A stretch of DNA of 64,000 bases from Alistipes sp. CHKCI003 (GTDB lineage: Bacteria > Bacteroidota > Bacteroidia > Bacteroidales > Rikenellaceae): assembly GCF_900021155.1 (NCBI RefSeq), contig NZ_FCNT01000075.1, positions 45,995 through 109,994 on the forward strand. Reading direction: 5' to 3'. The notes beneath the pieces were generated by a model. The model was not told where the DNA came from. It did no database searches and saw only the letters and a list, made by a program, of their open reading frames with translations. Made by a program: the position numbers and the translations under genes. Shown piece by piece: positions 54,175 to 63,775 of this stretch (positions are counted from its first letter, which is position 1; each line of letters starts with the position of its first letter).

Positions 54175-57100
54175 CTATCTTTTCCGGAAATAGTCTACCG
54201 CATTGCGGAAGATCGCCTGCTCGCGGTTGCCTGCGATGTTCTTGAACAGATCCTTCGCGTAGCGCTCCGTGTGGCCCATCTTGCCGAGTATCTGTCCGTC
54301 GCGCGAGACGAGGCCCTCGATGGCATAGTTCGATCCGTTGGGATTGTAGGGCGCCTCGGCCGTCGCATGGCCGTCGGGCCCGGCATACTGGAAAGCCACC
54401 TGTCCCGCCGCGAAGAGTTCGCGGGCCAGCTCTTCGCCCGCCACGAACTTGCCCTCGCCGTGGCTCACGGCGATCGAGTGCAGATCGCCGACTTCGAAAC
54501 CGCTCAGCCACGGCGAATTGGTCGAAGCCACGCGCGTGGTTACGATCTGCGAGACGTGGCGGTTGATGTCGTTGCGGAAGAGCGTCGGCGACGCCTCCGA
54601 CACCGTGCCGAGCCGTCCGTAAGGCAGCAGACCCGACTTGACGAGCGCCTGAAAGCCGTTGCAGATGCCGAGGATGAGGCCGCCGCGGTCGAGCAGTCGG
54701 TGAATCTCCTCCTTTATCTCCTCGTTGTTGAGCACGTTCACGATGAATTTCGCGCTTCCGTCGGGTTCGTCGCCCGCCGAGAAGCCGCCGCAGAGGGCCA
54801 GAATATGACACCCGGCGATGCGCCTCTTCATCTCGCGAATCGAACGCAGGATGTCGTCGCCCCCGAGGTTGCACACGACGCTCGTCTCGACCTCGGCGCC
54901 GGCGCGGCGGAAGGCGCGCGCCGTATCGTAGTCGCAGTTCGTACCCGGGAAGACGGGCAGATAGGCCACCGGCCGCTCCACGGCTTCGCCCTTGTAGACG
55001 AACGTGCGGCGCTCGGGCACGACCTCCAGAACATGTCCGCCGCCGGGTCCTCTGTCGGGATAGACCTGCGCGAAACGCCCGGTATTGGCCTCGTAGAGTT
55101 CGTCGAGCGGCATCCGCACGCCGTCGATCGTGAGCGCCTCGTCGGCGACCGTACGGCCGATGAGTTCCGCACGGGGATGGTCCAACTCGCCCGCGCACTC
55201 CGCGAGGATCGAACCGTAGGCGTAGTCGAAGAGCGCCCCTTCGTCCATTCGGACCTCGGCGCCGATCCGGTTGCCGAAGGACATTTTGGCCAACCCTTCC
55301 GCCACGCCGCCGAAGCCGACGGCCCACGCCGAGCGGATGCGGCCCGCTTCGATCTCTCCGCTGACGAAGCCGAAGTTCTCCTTCAACTGCGCCGTATCGG
55401 GCATACGGTTCGCCTTGGGCGTATGTCGGATCAGGTAGAGGTTGTTTCCCGCCTGCTTCCAGTCGGTCGAGATCACCCGCGAGGCACCGACCGTCGTGAT
55501 GCCGAAGGCCATGAGCATGGGCGGCACGTTGATCCCTTCGAACGTCCCGCTCATCGAGTCCTTGCCGCCGATCGAGGGCAGCCCCAGCTCCACCTGCATC
55601 TTCAGTGCGCCCAGCAGCGCCGCCAGCGGCTTGCCCCACGACCCGGGATTCGAAGTCATCCGTTCGAAATACTCCTGATAGGAGTAGCGCATGCGGTCGA
55701 AGCGCGCACCCGCGGCCACGACCTTAGCCGCCGCCTCCACCACGGCGTAAGCCGCGCCGTGATAGGGACTCCACGACGCAAGAAATGGATTGTAGCCGAA
55801 AGCCATGATGCTGGCCGTGTCGGTCTCGCCCTCCACGGGCAGTTTCTGCACCGAGACCTGCGTCTCGGACCGCTGGGTGCGGCCCCCGAAAGGCATCAGC
55901 ACGGTCGAGGCGCCGATCGTGGAGTCGAACATTTCGATCAGCCCCTTCTGCGACAGGACGTTCCGGTCGGCGAGGTTGCGGCGCATCCGCTCGGCCAGAT
56001 CCGCGCCCTCCACCGTGCGGCGGAACGGATCACGGCATTCGACCGCACCGACCGCAGCCTCGGCATAGTGCTTGGCACCTGCGCTGTCGATGAACTTCCG
56101 GTCGAGGTCCACGACCAGAAGCCCCTTATAATACATGCGCATGCGGTTCGTATCGGTTACGTCCGCGACATGCGTTACCTCGATATTCTCCTCGCGGCAG
56201 TAGCGGCAGAACTCCTCGGCGTCCTTGGCTTCGACGACCACCGACATACGCTCCTGCGACTCGCTGATGGCGAGCTCCGTAGCGTTCAGACCGCTGTACT
56301 TCACCGGCACGCGGTCGAGGTAGATGTCCAGTCCGTCGGTCAGTTCGCCGATCGCCACGCTCACGCCGCCTGCGCCGAAGTCGTTCGACTTCTTCACCAG
56401 TCGCGTCGCCTCCGGGCGGCGGAACAGCCGTTCGAGCTTGCGCTCCTCCGGAGCATTGCCCTTCTGCACCTCGCTGCCGCACGTTTCGAGCGACTTGCCG
56501 GTGTGTTCCTTCGACGAGCCCGTGGCCCCGCCGATCCCGTCGCGGCCCGTGCGGCCGCCGAACATCAGCACCACATCGCCCTTAGCGGGCTTCTCGCGCC
56601 GCACGTACTCCGCTTTCACCGCCCCCACCACGGCACCGACTTCGAGCCGCTTGGCGACATAGCCGTCGTGGTAGATTTCACGCACGTGCGTGGTAGCCAG
56701 ACCGATCTGGTTGCCGTAGCTCGAATAGCCTGCCGCGGCCTTCTTCGAGATCACGCACTGGGGCAGCTTGCCCGCGAGCGTCTCCGCCACCGGCTGATAG
56801 ATATCGCCCGCACCCGATACGCGCATGGCCTGATAGACATAGGCGCGGCCCGACAGCGGATCGCGGATCGCGCCGCCCAGACAGGTCGACGCGCCGCCGA
56901 AAGGTTCGATTTCCGTGGGGTGGTTGTGGGTTTCGTTCTTGAATTGCAGCAGCCACCGCTCGGGACGGCCGTCGACCTCCACGTCGACATAGACCGAGCA
57001 AGCGTTGTTCTCGTCGCTCACCTCCAGATCGTCCAGCAACCCCCGCTTGCGCAAAAAGCGGGCGCCGATCGTGGCCAGATCCATCAGGCAGAGGCTCTTA

Positions 57101-57882
57101 TGCTCGCGGCCCAGCTCGCGGCGGATCGAGAGGTACAGAGCGAGCGAATCCTCGATCTCGTCCTTTGCGAACGACTCCTCGACGGTGATCTTCTCCAGTT
57201 CGGTCGTAAAGGTCGTGTGGCGGCAATGGTCGCTCCAGTAGGTATCCAGAATGCGCAGCTCCGTCTCGTAGGGATCGCGGCCTTCGCGGCGGAAATAACC
57301 GACCACCTCGGCGAGGTCGTCGGCATTCATCGCCAAGCCCTGCGCTTTGCAGTAGTCCGCCAAGTCGGCCTCCTCCATCCGTCTGAACCCGTCGAGCACC
57401 GGCACGGGCTTCACCGCGGCCTGCTCCGCGTCGTCCAGCACCGCGAGGTCCTTTTCGCGGGACTCGACGGCATTGATGTAGTAACGGCGGATGCGGCCGA
57501 GCGCCTCGTCCGACAGATCGCCGTCGAAAACGAGCAGCTTCGACGATTTGATCCGCACGTCGGCCTGCGGGTCGATCAGCCGCACGCAATCCACGGCCGA
57601 AGCGGCCCGCTGATCGAACTGGCCGGGCAGACACTCCACGGCCAGATACCTCGTGCCCGCAAGATCGCACTCGTCCGTAACGCGATCGGTTACGACCTCG
57701 CCGAAGACGGCATAACGGCTCTTCTCAAGCAACTCCTCCGTGAAACCGAAGAGGTCGTAGACATTCACGAGACGCAGCGTGCGCAGGCCGAGATCGAGGT
57801 TGTCGTTCAGCTCGCGGCGCAGGCTTTCGGCCTCGACCTGAAAACAGGATAATTTTTCGACGAAAATGCGGTAATTCTTCAT
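54175..57882 (-). CDS. purL: Phosphoribosylformylglycinamidine synthase, single-chain
   Basis: 1235 residues, the large PurL fusing the PurS-like, synthetase and glutaminase parts. The FGAM synthetase core shows [47 protein letters not shown] and [12 protein letters not shown]. The C-terminal class I glutaminase has [42 protein letters not shown] with the nucleophile Cys, and GHTERYAKD with the catalytic His. Fourth step: FGAR to FGAM with glutamine and ATP. Followed by purC after 26 bases. Confidence 0.97.
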   Translation of the reverse strand: MKNYRIFVEKLSCFQVEAESLRRELNDNLDLGLRTLRLVNVYDLFGFTEELLEKSRYAVFGEVVTDRVTDECDLAGTRYLAVECLPGQFDQRAASAVDCVRLIDPQADVRIKSSKLLVFDGDLSDEALGRIRRYYINAVESREKDLAVLDDAEQAAVKPVPVLDGFRRMEEADLADYCKAQGLAMNADDLAEVVGYFRREGRDPYETELRILDTYWSDHCRHTTFTTELEKITVEESFAKDEIEDSLALYLSIRRELGREHKSLCLMDLATIGARFLRKRGLLDDLEVSDENNACSVYVDVEVDGRPERWLLQFKNETHNHPTEIEPFGGASTCLGGAIRDPLSGRAYVYQAMRVSGAGDIYQPVAETLAGKLPQCVISKKAAAGYSSYGNQIGLATTHVREIYHDGYVAKRLEVGAVVGAVKAEYVRREKPAKGDVVLMFGGRTGRDGIGGATGSSKEHTGKSLETCGSEVQKGNAPEERKLERLFRRPEATRLVKKSNDFGAGGVSVAIGELTDGLDIYLDRVPVKYSGLNATELAISESQERMSVVVEAKDAEEFCRYCREENIEVTHVADVTDTNRMRMYYKGLLVVDLDRKFIDSAGAKHYAEAAVGAVECRDPFRRTVEGADLAERMRRNLADRNVLSQKGLIEMFDSTIGASTVLMPFGGRTQRSETQVSVQKLPVEGETDTASIMAFGYNPFLASWSPYHGAAYAVVEAAAKVVAAGARFDRMRYSYQEYFERMTSNPGSWGKPLAALLGALKMQVELGLPSIGGKDSMSGTFEGINVPPMLMAFGITTVGASRVISTDWKQAGNNLYLIRHTPKANRMPDTAQLKENFGFVSGEIEAGRIRSAWAVGFGGVAEGLAKMSFGNRIGAEVRMDEGALFDYAYGSILAECAGELDHPRAELIGRTVADEALTIDGVRMPLDELYEANTGRFAQVYPDRGPGGGHVLEVVPERRTFVYKGEAVERPVAYLPVFPGTNCDYDTARAFRRAGAEVETSVVCNLGGDDILRSIREMKRRIAGCHILALCGGFSAGDEPDGSAKFIVNVLNNEEIKEEIHRLLDRGGLILGICNGFQALVKSGLLPYGRLGTVSEASPTLFRNDINRHVSQIVTTRVASTNSPWLSGFEVGDLHSIAVSHGEGKFVAGEELARELFAAGQVAFQYAGPDGHATAEAPYNPNGSNYAIEGLVSRDGQILGKMGHTERYAKDLFKNIAGNREQAIFRNAVDYFRKR

Positions 57883-57904
57883 TTATCTGTTGATTTTCTT
57901 TCTT

Positions 57905-57968
57905 CCGTTTCCGGCCCCCGGCAGAGCCCGAACTCGCGCTCGCCTCTGCGCCCGGCTCAGCGAAACGG
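57905..57968 (-). repeat. Dispersed inverted-end repeat, copy F
   Basis: 64 bases with CCGTTTC and GAAACGG ends and GAGCCCGAACTCGCGCTCG inside, in the purK-purL spacer. Confidence 0.75.
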
Positions 57969-57983
57969 CTGGTTTATCTTCTT

Positions 57984-58040
57984 CCGTTTTCCCGCCCCGG
58001 CAGAATGCGGAAAGGTTCGGCACCGCGCACGGCCCGACCA
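57984..58040 (-). repeat. Dispersed inverted-end repeat, copy G (partial)
   Basis: Begins CCGTTTTCCCGCCCCGGCAG and diverges after GGTTCGGCACC; 16 bases after copy F. Right end uncertain. Confidence 0.5.
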
Positions 58041-58060
58041 GACGGTCGAGTTAGCGGCCG

Positions 58061-59158
58061 CTACCTGACGAACCGGCCGGCCCACTCCTTTTCGTAGCGC
58101 GACAAGTCCGTACCGACCATCGTAATGTGGCCCATCTTGCGTTTGGGGCGGCTCTCCGTCTTGCCGTAGATGTGCACGTAAACGCCTTCGTGCGCTTCGT
58201 CCGCCACGGTTTCGGCGGCCGCGAGGTCCTGTCCGAGGATGTTCTTCATCACCGTCGGCGCCGTCAGGCGCGGCTCTTCGAGCGGCATGCCTGCCAGAAA
58301 ACGCACCAGTTCGCGGAACTGGTTGGTCGAACAGCCCTCGATCGTATAGTGGCCGCTGTTGTGCGGACGCGGGGCCATCTCGTTGAAATAGACCTCGTCG
58401 TCTTTGACGAAATACTCGATGGCCAGAATGCCGCGGTAGCCGCACTCGCGCATGAAGCGCCGGCTCTCGTCCGCCATCCGGCGGTGCAGCCCGTCGCTCA
58501 TGTCGGCAGGCACGACGCAGAGGTCGAGGATGCCGTCGCGGTGGATGTTGCGCCCCACGGGGAAGCAGACCGCCCGCTCGCCGTCCGAGACCGTGATGAC
58601 GCTCGCCTCGAAATCGAAGCGCACGAACTGCTCCAGAATGCAGGGAACGGACAGCATGGGCAGCGCCTTCCGGACGTCCCGCTCCGACCGGAGCACCATC
58701 TGCCCGTGGCCGTCGTAACCGAGCGTGCGGGTTTTCAGCACGGCGGGCAACCCGATCCGCCGCACGGCCTCGCGCAGCGAGGCTTCGTCGTGCACGGGTG
58801 CGAAAGCAGGGGTTTTCAGCCCGTGTTCGCGGGCATTCACCTTCTCGCGCAGACGGTCCTGCGAATCGTAAAGGGGCCGGAAACCCTGCGGAATGTTGTA
58901 TCTTTCGCACAACGGCACCAGAATATCGCCCGGGACATTTTCGAATTCGTATGTAACCGCATCGCAGCGGCGGCAGAGCCTTTCGAGCGCCGCCGCATCG
59001 TCGAACGCCGCCACGATGCGGTCGTCCGTCTCGCGGAAAGCCGGAGCGTCCGGCGCCGGATCCAGCGCTACGCTCCGCACTCCCAGCCCGTGGGCCTGTT
59101 GCGCGATCATCAGCCCGAGCTGGCCGCCGCCGATGATGCCGATCGTTTTTTCAGTCAA
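58061..59158 (-). CDS. purK: N5-carboxyaminoimidazole ribonucleotide synthase
   Basis: 365 residues from MTEKTIGIIGGGQLGLMI. The start codon is TTG: the next upstream ATG runs into a stop after four codons, and GAGAGGG lies seven bases before the TTG. ATP-grasp features include GGGQLGLM, VLKTRTLGYDGHGQMVL, ILEQFVRFDFEASVI, AIEYFVKDDEVYFNEMAPRPHNSGHYTIEG in pieces. It carboxylates AIR with bicarbonate, and PurE then rearranges the product. It is 43 bases after purE. Confidence 0.96.
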   Translation of the reverse strand: MTEKTIGIIGGGQLGLMIAQQAHGLGVRSVALDPAPDAPAFRETDDRIVAAFDDAAALERLCRRCDAVTYEFENVPGDILVPLCERYNIPQGFRPLYDSQDRLREKVNAREHGLKTPAFAPVHDEASLREAVRRIGLPAVLKTRTLGYDGHGQMVLRSERDVRKALPMLSVPCILEQFVRFDFEASVITVSDGERAVCFPVGRNIHRDGILDLCVVPADMSDGLHRRMADESRRFMRECGYRGILAIEYFVKDDEVYFNEMAPRPHNSGHYTIEGCSTNQFRELVRFLAGMPLEEPRLTAPTVMKNILGQDLAAAETVADEAHEGVYVHIYGKTESRPKRKMGHITMVGTDLSRYEKEWAGRFVR

Positions 59159-59201
59159 AACCCTCTCTGTTTATCTGTGGTCCATGAATTCGTTCCGCGG
59201 A

Positions 59202-59672
59202 CTACAACTCCGCCTTCAGCACGTCGGCCGTCTGCGCGGCACGGAAAGCGTCGAGCTTCGCCGCCAGCGCCTCGTCCTGCAGCGCGAGGATCGAGACGGC
59301 GATCAGCGCGGCGTTCCGGGCGCCGTTGATGGCCGTGGTCGCCACGGGTACGCCCCCGGGCATCTGCACGATCGACAACAGCGAATCCAACCCGTTGAGC
59401 GCCCGCGACTTCACGGGTACGCCAATCACCGGCAGCGGCGTCATGGCCGCCGTCATGCCGGGCAGGTGGGCCGCTCCTCCGGCTCCGGCGATAATCACGC
59501 CGATGCCGCGTTCGCGGGCCGTCTTCGCATAGTCGCACATCAGATCGGGCGTGCGGTGCGCGCTGACCACCCGTTTTTCGTACTCGACCCCGAAACGTTC
59601 GAGCGTTTCGACGGCATCCGCCATCACCTCCCAATCGCTCGTCGAGCCCATGATTACACCGACTTTTTTCAT
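59202..59672 (-). CDS. purE: N5-CAIR mutase (PurE class I)
   Basis: 156 residues from [17 protein letters not shown]; a second start six codons earlier (59690) is possible. Motifs [18 protein letters not shown] with the catalytic His, [13 protein letters not shown] and [26 protein letters not shown] loop are typical of class I PurE, which works with PurK. It is the first gene of the purine operon, with a full consensus promoter about 250 bases upstream and a hairpin in the leader. Confidence 0.96.
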   Translation of the reverse strand: MKKVGVIMGSTSDWEVMADAVETLERFGVEYEKRVVSAHRTPDLMCDYAKTARERGIGVIIAGAGGAAHLPGMTAAMTPLPVIGVPVKSRALNGLDSLLSIVQMPGGVPVATTAINGARNAALIAVSILALQDEALAAKLDAFRAAQTADVLKAEL

Positions 59673-59708
59673 ATCTTTTTCGAATTTCATCCGAACCGTA
59701 AAGCGAAA

Positions 59709-59735
59709 CCGCCACGACACGAGAGGTCATGGCGG
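59709..59735 (-). promoter_or_regulatory. Hairpin in the purE leader RNA
   Basis: On the minus strand, arms CCGCCATGAC and GTCGTGGCGG pair over ten positions with one G-U wobble around a 7-nt loop, 20-37 bases upstream of the start codons. It could modulate translation of purE (inference). Confidence 0.5.
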
Positions 59736-59921
59736 CATCCTGTCTATCCGAGCACCCTGCATCCGGACACTCCCTGCCGAACCGGCGTACGCATACGGCC
59801 GGACATCCGCCGCAGATGCTTGCGGCACGCTGCGGAATGATACGCAGGATTTTTGCCCTGCTGCCGTCCGCGCCGTATCCTATTCGGGTAGTGTTCCATC
59901 GGGTACCGTCTTTACACCGTA

Positions 59922-59953
59922 CAAAAATAACGACTTTCCACGATACTGCCAAA
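59922..59953 (-). promoter_or_regulatory. Purine operon promoter
   Basis: The minus strand carries TTTG (59950-59953) and TATTTTTG (59922-59929) separated by 20 bases, a perfect Bacteroidetes promoter. It predicts a leader of about 230-240 nt before purE. Confidence 0.85.
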
Positions 59954-60571
59954 CTTATCGGAAGATTCTATCGACAAATTTTGAACATTCGCGCCCCGTG
60001 CAAGGAAGCGTCCGTTTTCCCGCACGGACGCCGGAATGCGGCCGCACGGACGGCAAAAACAGGGCGACCGAGAGCTTATCCCCGCACAACACGCGAACGG
60101 TCCGCGGCGGTCGACGCCGCGGGCAGGCAAGGCTCCCGGCCGCACAGCCCGAACGCTCCCGTAACGCCGCCGAACCATGCCGCCCCCATCGCACGGGCAC
60201 CGGTCATCCAACGGGTCTCTGCCGGCCGACTTTCCGGAACGGAATCCTCCGAAACACCTCGGCGACCGACGGTACGGTGCGGATACGGTTCGGGCGGATG
60301 CGCACCGCAGGTATTCGCACGACTGCCCCGCTCCCTCGTGCGCCCCGCTCCTCAGTTCCGGCGGCGGCAATACCCGATCCGCCCGGGAAGTGCCCGGCGC
60401 AGGTCGAACACGTCCGCCCCCATAGGGGAGCGAAGTCTTCGGGAAACATTCGCCTCCCGCCGGCAAATCCCTGCCGCCCGGAATACGCATGCAACAGCAT
60501 GCACACGTCCGCAACACCCCGCAGAGGCGAAACCCGCAAAAACGTCCCCCCCCACAACGGCAGGCCCGCAT

Positions 60572-61654
60572 CTATTTGGGTCGGCTCTCGCAATAAGCGC
60601 AGCGCCAGCCGTCGCCCGTCTTGCGGAACAGGCGGTCCACATCCTCCGTCGCCGAGATGCAACGGCGGTTGGGACACTCCATCTCGTTGACCGAATAGGG
60701 TTCGGAGAAGACGGGCGTCCGCTCGAAGGGCCGATTCCCGTCGGCCCAGCGGAGCAGCGTATGGATCAGCGCCATGCGCACGAACTTACCGTTCTCGACC
60801 TGTCGGAAATAGGCCGCACGCGGATCGTTGTCCACCGCCCGCGCGATCTCGTTCACGCGCGGCAACGGGTGCAGGACGATCATATCCTTCTTGGCAGCCC
60901 TCATCTTTTCGGGATCGAGCACGAAGCTGTCTTTCACGCGGTCGAACTCCTCCTCGTCGAGGAACCGCTCCTTCTGCACGCGCGTCATGTAGAGGATGTC
61001 CAGCTCGGGCATCACCTCCTCCATCGTGCGCACCTCGCGGAACTCGATGGCCGACCGTGCGCGCATCTCCTGCAACATGTAATCGGGCAGGCGCAGCTCC
61101 TCGGGAGCGATCAGGATCGCCCGCACCCCCTCGTAGCGCGAGAGGGCCTTGATAAGCGAGTGGACCGTGCGGCCGAACTTCAGGTCGCCGCAGAAGCCGA
61201 TCGTCAGATGGTCGAAACGGCCCTTTTCGCGTTTGATCGTCAGGAGGTCCGTGAGGGTCTGCGTGGGATGCGAATGGCTGCCGTCGCCGGCGTTGATTAC
61301 GGGGATGCCCGCATACTGCGAAGCCACCAGAGGCGCCCCCTCTTTGAAGTGGCGCATGGCGATGATGTCGGCGAAGCAACGGACGACGCGCACCGTGTCG
61401 GCCACCGTCTCGCCTTTCGAAACGGACGACGACGCGGCATCGGAAAAACCGATGACCGTACCGCCCAGTTCGAGCATCGCCGAGGTGAAACTCAGGCGCG
61501 TGCGGGTGCTCGGCTCGTAGAAGAGCGTGGCCAGCTTGCGGCCTTTGCAGGATTCGCTGTATTGCTCGCGGTGGGCGATGATGTCCTCGGCCAGCGCGAT
61601 GATCCGCTCGGTCTCGGCGACCGTCAGATCGGTGGGATCGATCAGGTGTCTCAT
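60572..61654 (-). CDS. pyrB: Aspartate carbamoyltransferase with fused PyrI-type zinc module
   Basis: 360 residues against ~306-311 usual. The catalytic chain is complete: [11 protein letters not shown] (carbamoyl-phosphate loop, 47-57), the SSSVSKGET loop with the 80s lysine, [24 protein letters not shown] and [11 protein letters not shown]. After ~308 comes an extension with C327-x4-C332-x19-C352-x2-C355; CPNRRCIS and WRCAYCE parallel CPNSNCIS and LKCKYCE of the E. coli PyrI zinc domain. The PyrI allosteric nucleotide-binding half is missing. It makes carbamoyl aspartate for pyrimidines. The module may hold a homotypic assembly (inference). Confidence 0.95.
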   Translation of the reverse strand: MRHLIDPTDLTVAETERIIALAEDIIAHREQYSESCKGRKLATLFYEPSTRTRLSFTSAMLELGGTVIGFSDAASSSVSKGETVADTVRVVRCFADIIAMRHFKEGAPLVASQYAGIPVINAGDGSHSHPTQTLTDLLTIKREKGRFDHLTIGFCGDLKFGRTVHSLIKALSRYEGVRAILIAPEELRLPDYMLQEMRARSAIEFREVRTMEEVMPELDILYMTRVQKERFLDEEEFDRVKDSFVLDPEKMRAAKKDMIVLHPLPRVNEIARAVDNDPRAAYFRQVENGKFVRMALIHTLLRWADGNRPFERTPVFSEPYSVNEMECPNRRCISATEDVDRLFRKTGDGWRCAYCESRPK

Positions 61655-61864
61655 TAGGTTTATTCATTTAACTGTCGGGGAGCCGCTTCCCGTTGCAAAA
61701 AAAACGCCGGTTTTATCTTCCGTTTCCCCGTTTGCGCAATCTTCGGCCGAGTTCGGACCGAACTCGGCCGGGCGGATACGCCGGATTTCCGGCGAAAAGC
61801 GCTCCCGCCGGTGCGCCGTCCGACACGGCGGACCGCATTCCGGCCGCCGGCCGCCGGCAGACCG

Positions 61865-62497
61865 CTATTTCATCCACGATTCGTCCGACGGATCGTCGCG
61901 GAACCGCAGCAGACGCGCCTTGTCCTCGGCTTTGATATACCCTTCGTCCGCGGCCACTTCGACCAGCGCATCGAGGTTCGAGAGGCTGTGGTTCTCGACG
62001 TTCGCTTCACGCAGACGATCCAGTCCGCGCTGCATTCCGTAGGTGAATATCGAGGCCACGCCCAGCACCTCGGCACCGGCTTCGCGCAACGCTTCGACCA
62101 CCTCGATGCACGAACCGCCCGTCGAAATGAGGTCTTCGATCACCACGACCTTCTGTCCCTTTTCGAGCCGGCCCTCGATGCGGTTGCCGCGTCCGTGGTC
62201 CTTCGAACCGCTGCGCACGTAGCCCATCGGCAGGCCGAGGATCGTGGCCGTGATGGCCGCATGGGCGATACCGGCGGTCGAGGTGCCCATCAGCATTTCG
62301 GCCTCGGGATAGCAGGTCCGCACGATCCGGGCGAGCCCCGCCTCGACATGTTCGCGCACCTCCGGAGCACTGAGCGTCAGTCGGTTGTCGCAATAAATGG
62401 GGCTTTTGATACCGCTCGCCCACGTAAACGGCTGCTCGGGGCGCAGGAACACCGCGCCGATCGAAAGCAGATCTTTCGCTATTGATTTCTCCATCAT
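61865..62497 (-). CDS. pyrE: Orotate phosphoribosyltransferase
   Basis: 210 residues from MMEKSIAKDLLSIGAVFLRP (62497, or Met2 at 62494). It converts orotate and PRPP to OMP. Motifs: FTWASGIKSPIYCDNR, GTSTAGIAHAA, YVRSGSKDHGRGNRIEG and the PRPP loop VVVIEDLISTGGS. The start follows three AATACG-type repeats in an A+T-rich segment. It lies 210 bases upstream of pyrB. Confidence 0.95.
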   Translation of the reverse strand: MMEKSIAKDLLSIGAVFLRPEQPFTWASGIKSPIYCDNRLTLSAPEVREHVEAGLARIVRTCYPEAEMLMGTSTAGIAHAAITATILGLPMGYVRSGSKDHGRGNRIEGRLEKGQKVVVIEDLISTGGSCIEVVEALREAGAEVLGVASIFTYGMQRGLDRLREANVENHSLSNLDALVEVAADEGYIKAEDKARLLRFRDDPSDESWMK

Positions 62498-62802
62498 CTT
62501 CGTATTTCGTATTACGTATTTCGGTTTTTTCTGGGTCCCGCTCTTCCCCCGCCTCTTCCCGCCCGGCGAACGGCAGGTATTGCGCAAGCGCGGAAAATCC
62601 GCCCGCCGGAGGTACGCCCCCCGATGCCCGCGCCCCGTCCGAACGAAGCGCGGACGATTCGACGCAGTCGGAAGGAACCCGGCATTCCGCTTCCTTCCGC
62701 CTCAACGCACGCCAAGCGGCGACGAGCCGCGGACGAAAGGAAACAGGCAAACGACGGCGGACGCATCTTCCGGGTTTCGCCCGACACGGCTACGGACCGC
62801 GC
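62498..62802. other. Spacer upstream of pyrE
   Basis: 305 bases between the glutaredoxin stop and pyrE. The 30 bases nearest pyrE are A+T-rich with repeated ATACG units and may hold its promoter; the rest is G+C-rich without a visible gene. Confidence 0.6.
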
Positions 62803-63063
62803 CTACTCCAGCGCCTTGCGCAGGACGGACTCCACTTCGTCGGAATAGATACCGCCCTCGTGGATCTTCCGTCCGTCGATGTAGAAAGTCGGCACGTAGT
62901 AATAGTCGTAGCGGTCGGCTACCTCGGGCTGTTCGGTCTCCTCGATCATCTCGATCTCGATCGGCCGCAGCTCGGGATGCGCGGCCTTGGCCGCGTCGAT
63001 GTACTGGAGCGCCTTCTTGCAGAAGGGGCACTGTTTCTGGTAGAAAAGCGTGATTTTTTTCAT
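62803..63063 (-). CDS. Glutaredoxin-like protein
   Basis: 86 residues, a single thioredoxin-fold domain with the redox site C12-P-F-C15 (YQKQCPFCKKAL), the cis-proline segment YVPTFYID and a C-terminal GGIYSDEVESVLRKAL helix. It should reduce disulfides or mixed disulfides in the cytoplasm. Its start is four bases after the pyrF stop, so it is co-translated with an OMP decarboxylase, an unusual partner. Confidence 0.9.
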   Translation of the reverse strand: MKKITLFYQKQCPFCKKALQYIDAAKAAHPELRPIEIEMIEETEQPEVADRYDYYYVPTFYIDGRKIHEGGIYSDEVESVLRKALE

Positions 63064-63067
63064 TCTG

Positions 63068-63775
63068 TCATTCGTTTACGAATTCGCCGACGCACCGGCG
63101 GTAGGCCTCTACGGGATCGGGCGACGCGGTGATGGGGCGCCCCACGACGATGTAGTCCGAGCCGATCTCCCGCGCACGGGCGGGAGTCGTTATGCGCACT
63201 TGGTCGGCTGCGTCCGAGTCTGCAAAACGCACGCCGGGAGTTACGGTGAGGAACTCCGCTCCGCAGGTTTCGTGCACCATGCCCGCTTCGAGGGGCGAGC
63301 AGACCACGCCGTCGAGTCCCGCCTCGCGGGCGTTGCGGGCGTAATGCACGATCGTGTCGTTCATCGGCGCCCCGATCAGCAGCTCGCGCCGCATGCGCTC
63401 CTCGCTCGTGGAGGTGAGCTGCGTAACGGCGATCAGCAGCGGCCGCGAACCGTCGGCGCGCGTCAGTCCCTCGACCGCGGCCCGCATCATCTCGACCGTG
63501 CCGGCCGCATGGACGTTGCACATGTCCACGTCCAGCCGCGACAGCACGGCCATCGCCTTCTTCACCGTATTGGGAATATCATGCAGTTTCAGATCGAGGA
63601 AGATCCGGTGGCCGCGGCGCTTGATCTCGCGCACGACGGCGGGCCCTTCGGCATAGAAGAGCTCCATACCGATCTTGAGGAAAGGTTTGCGCGGCTCGTC
63701 GCGGAACAGATCGAGGAATTCGAAGGTCTCTTCGGCGCTCTTGAAGTCGCAGGCGATGATTACATCACGATTCAT
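63068..63775 (-). CDS. pyrF: Orotidine 5'-phosphate decarboxylase
   Basis: 235 residues from MNRDVIIACDFKSAEETFEF; another in-frame ATG at 63799 is possible. It decarboxylates OMP to UMP, the step after PyrE. The catalytic block FLDLKLHDIPNTV with the Lys/Asp array, CNVHAAGTVEMMRAA, VTQLTS and the phosphate loop IVVGRPITASPDPV mark the type I family (B. subtilis/E. coli form). Its promoter is probably upstream within 63776-64000, but no exact consensus was found there. Confidence 0.95.
   Translation of the reverse strand: MNRDVIIACDFKSAEETFEFLDLFRDEPRKPFLKIGMELFYAEGPAVVREIKRRGHRIFLDLKLHDIPNTVKKAMAVLSRLDVDMCNVHAAGTVEMMRAAVEGLTRADGSRPLLIAVTQLTSTSEERMRRELLIGAPMNDTIVHYARNAREAGLDGVVCSPLEAGMVHETCGAEFLTVTPGVRFADSDAADQVRITTPARAREIGSDYIVVGRPITASPDPVEAYRRCVGEFVNE

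Larger units (their letters stand above)
59673..60571. other. Long spacer with the purE leader and promoter
   Basis: 899 bases between purE and the pyrB stop. The purE half holds the promoter and leader hairpin. The other ~600 bases are G+C-rich with a C8 run at 60546-60553, and I see no gene, riboswitch of known form or strong terminator for pyrB. Confidence 0.6.

Noticed and set aside
54271..57852. A 1193-codon open frame on the plus strand opposite purL
   Set aside because: It is the complement shadow of purL in stop-poor G+C-rich DNA; composition is His/Arg/Val-rich and no domain is recognisable.
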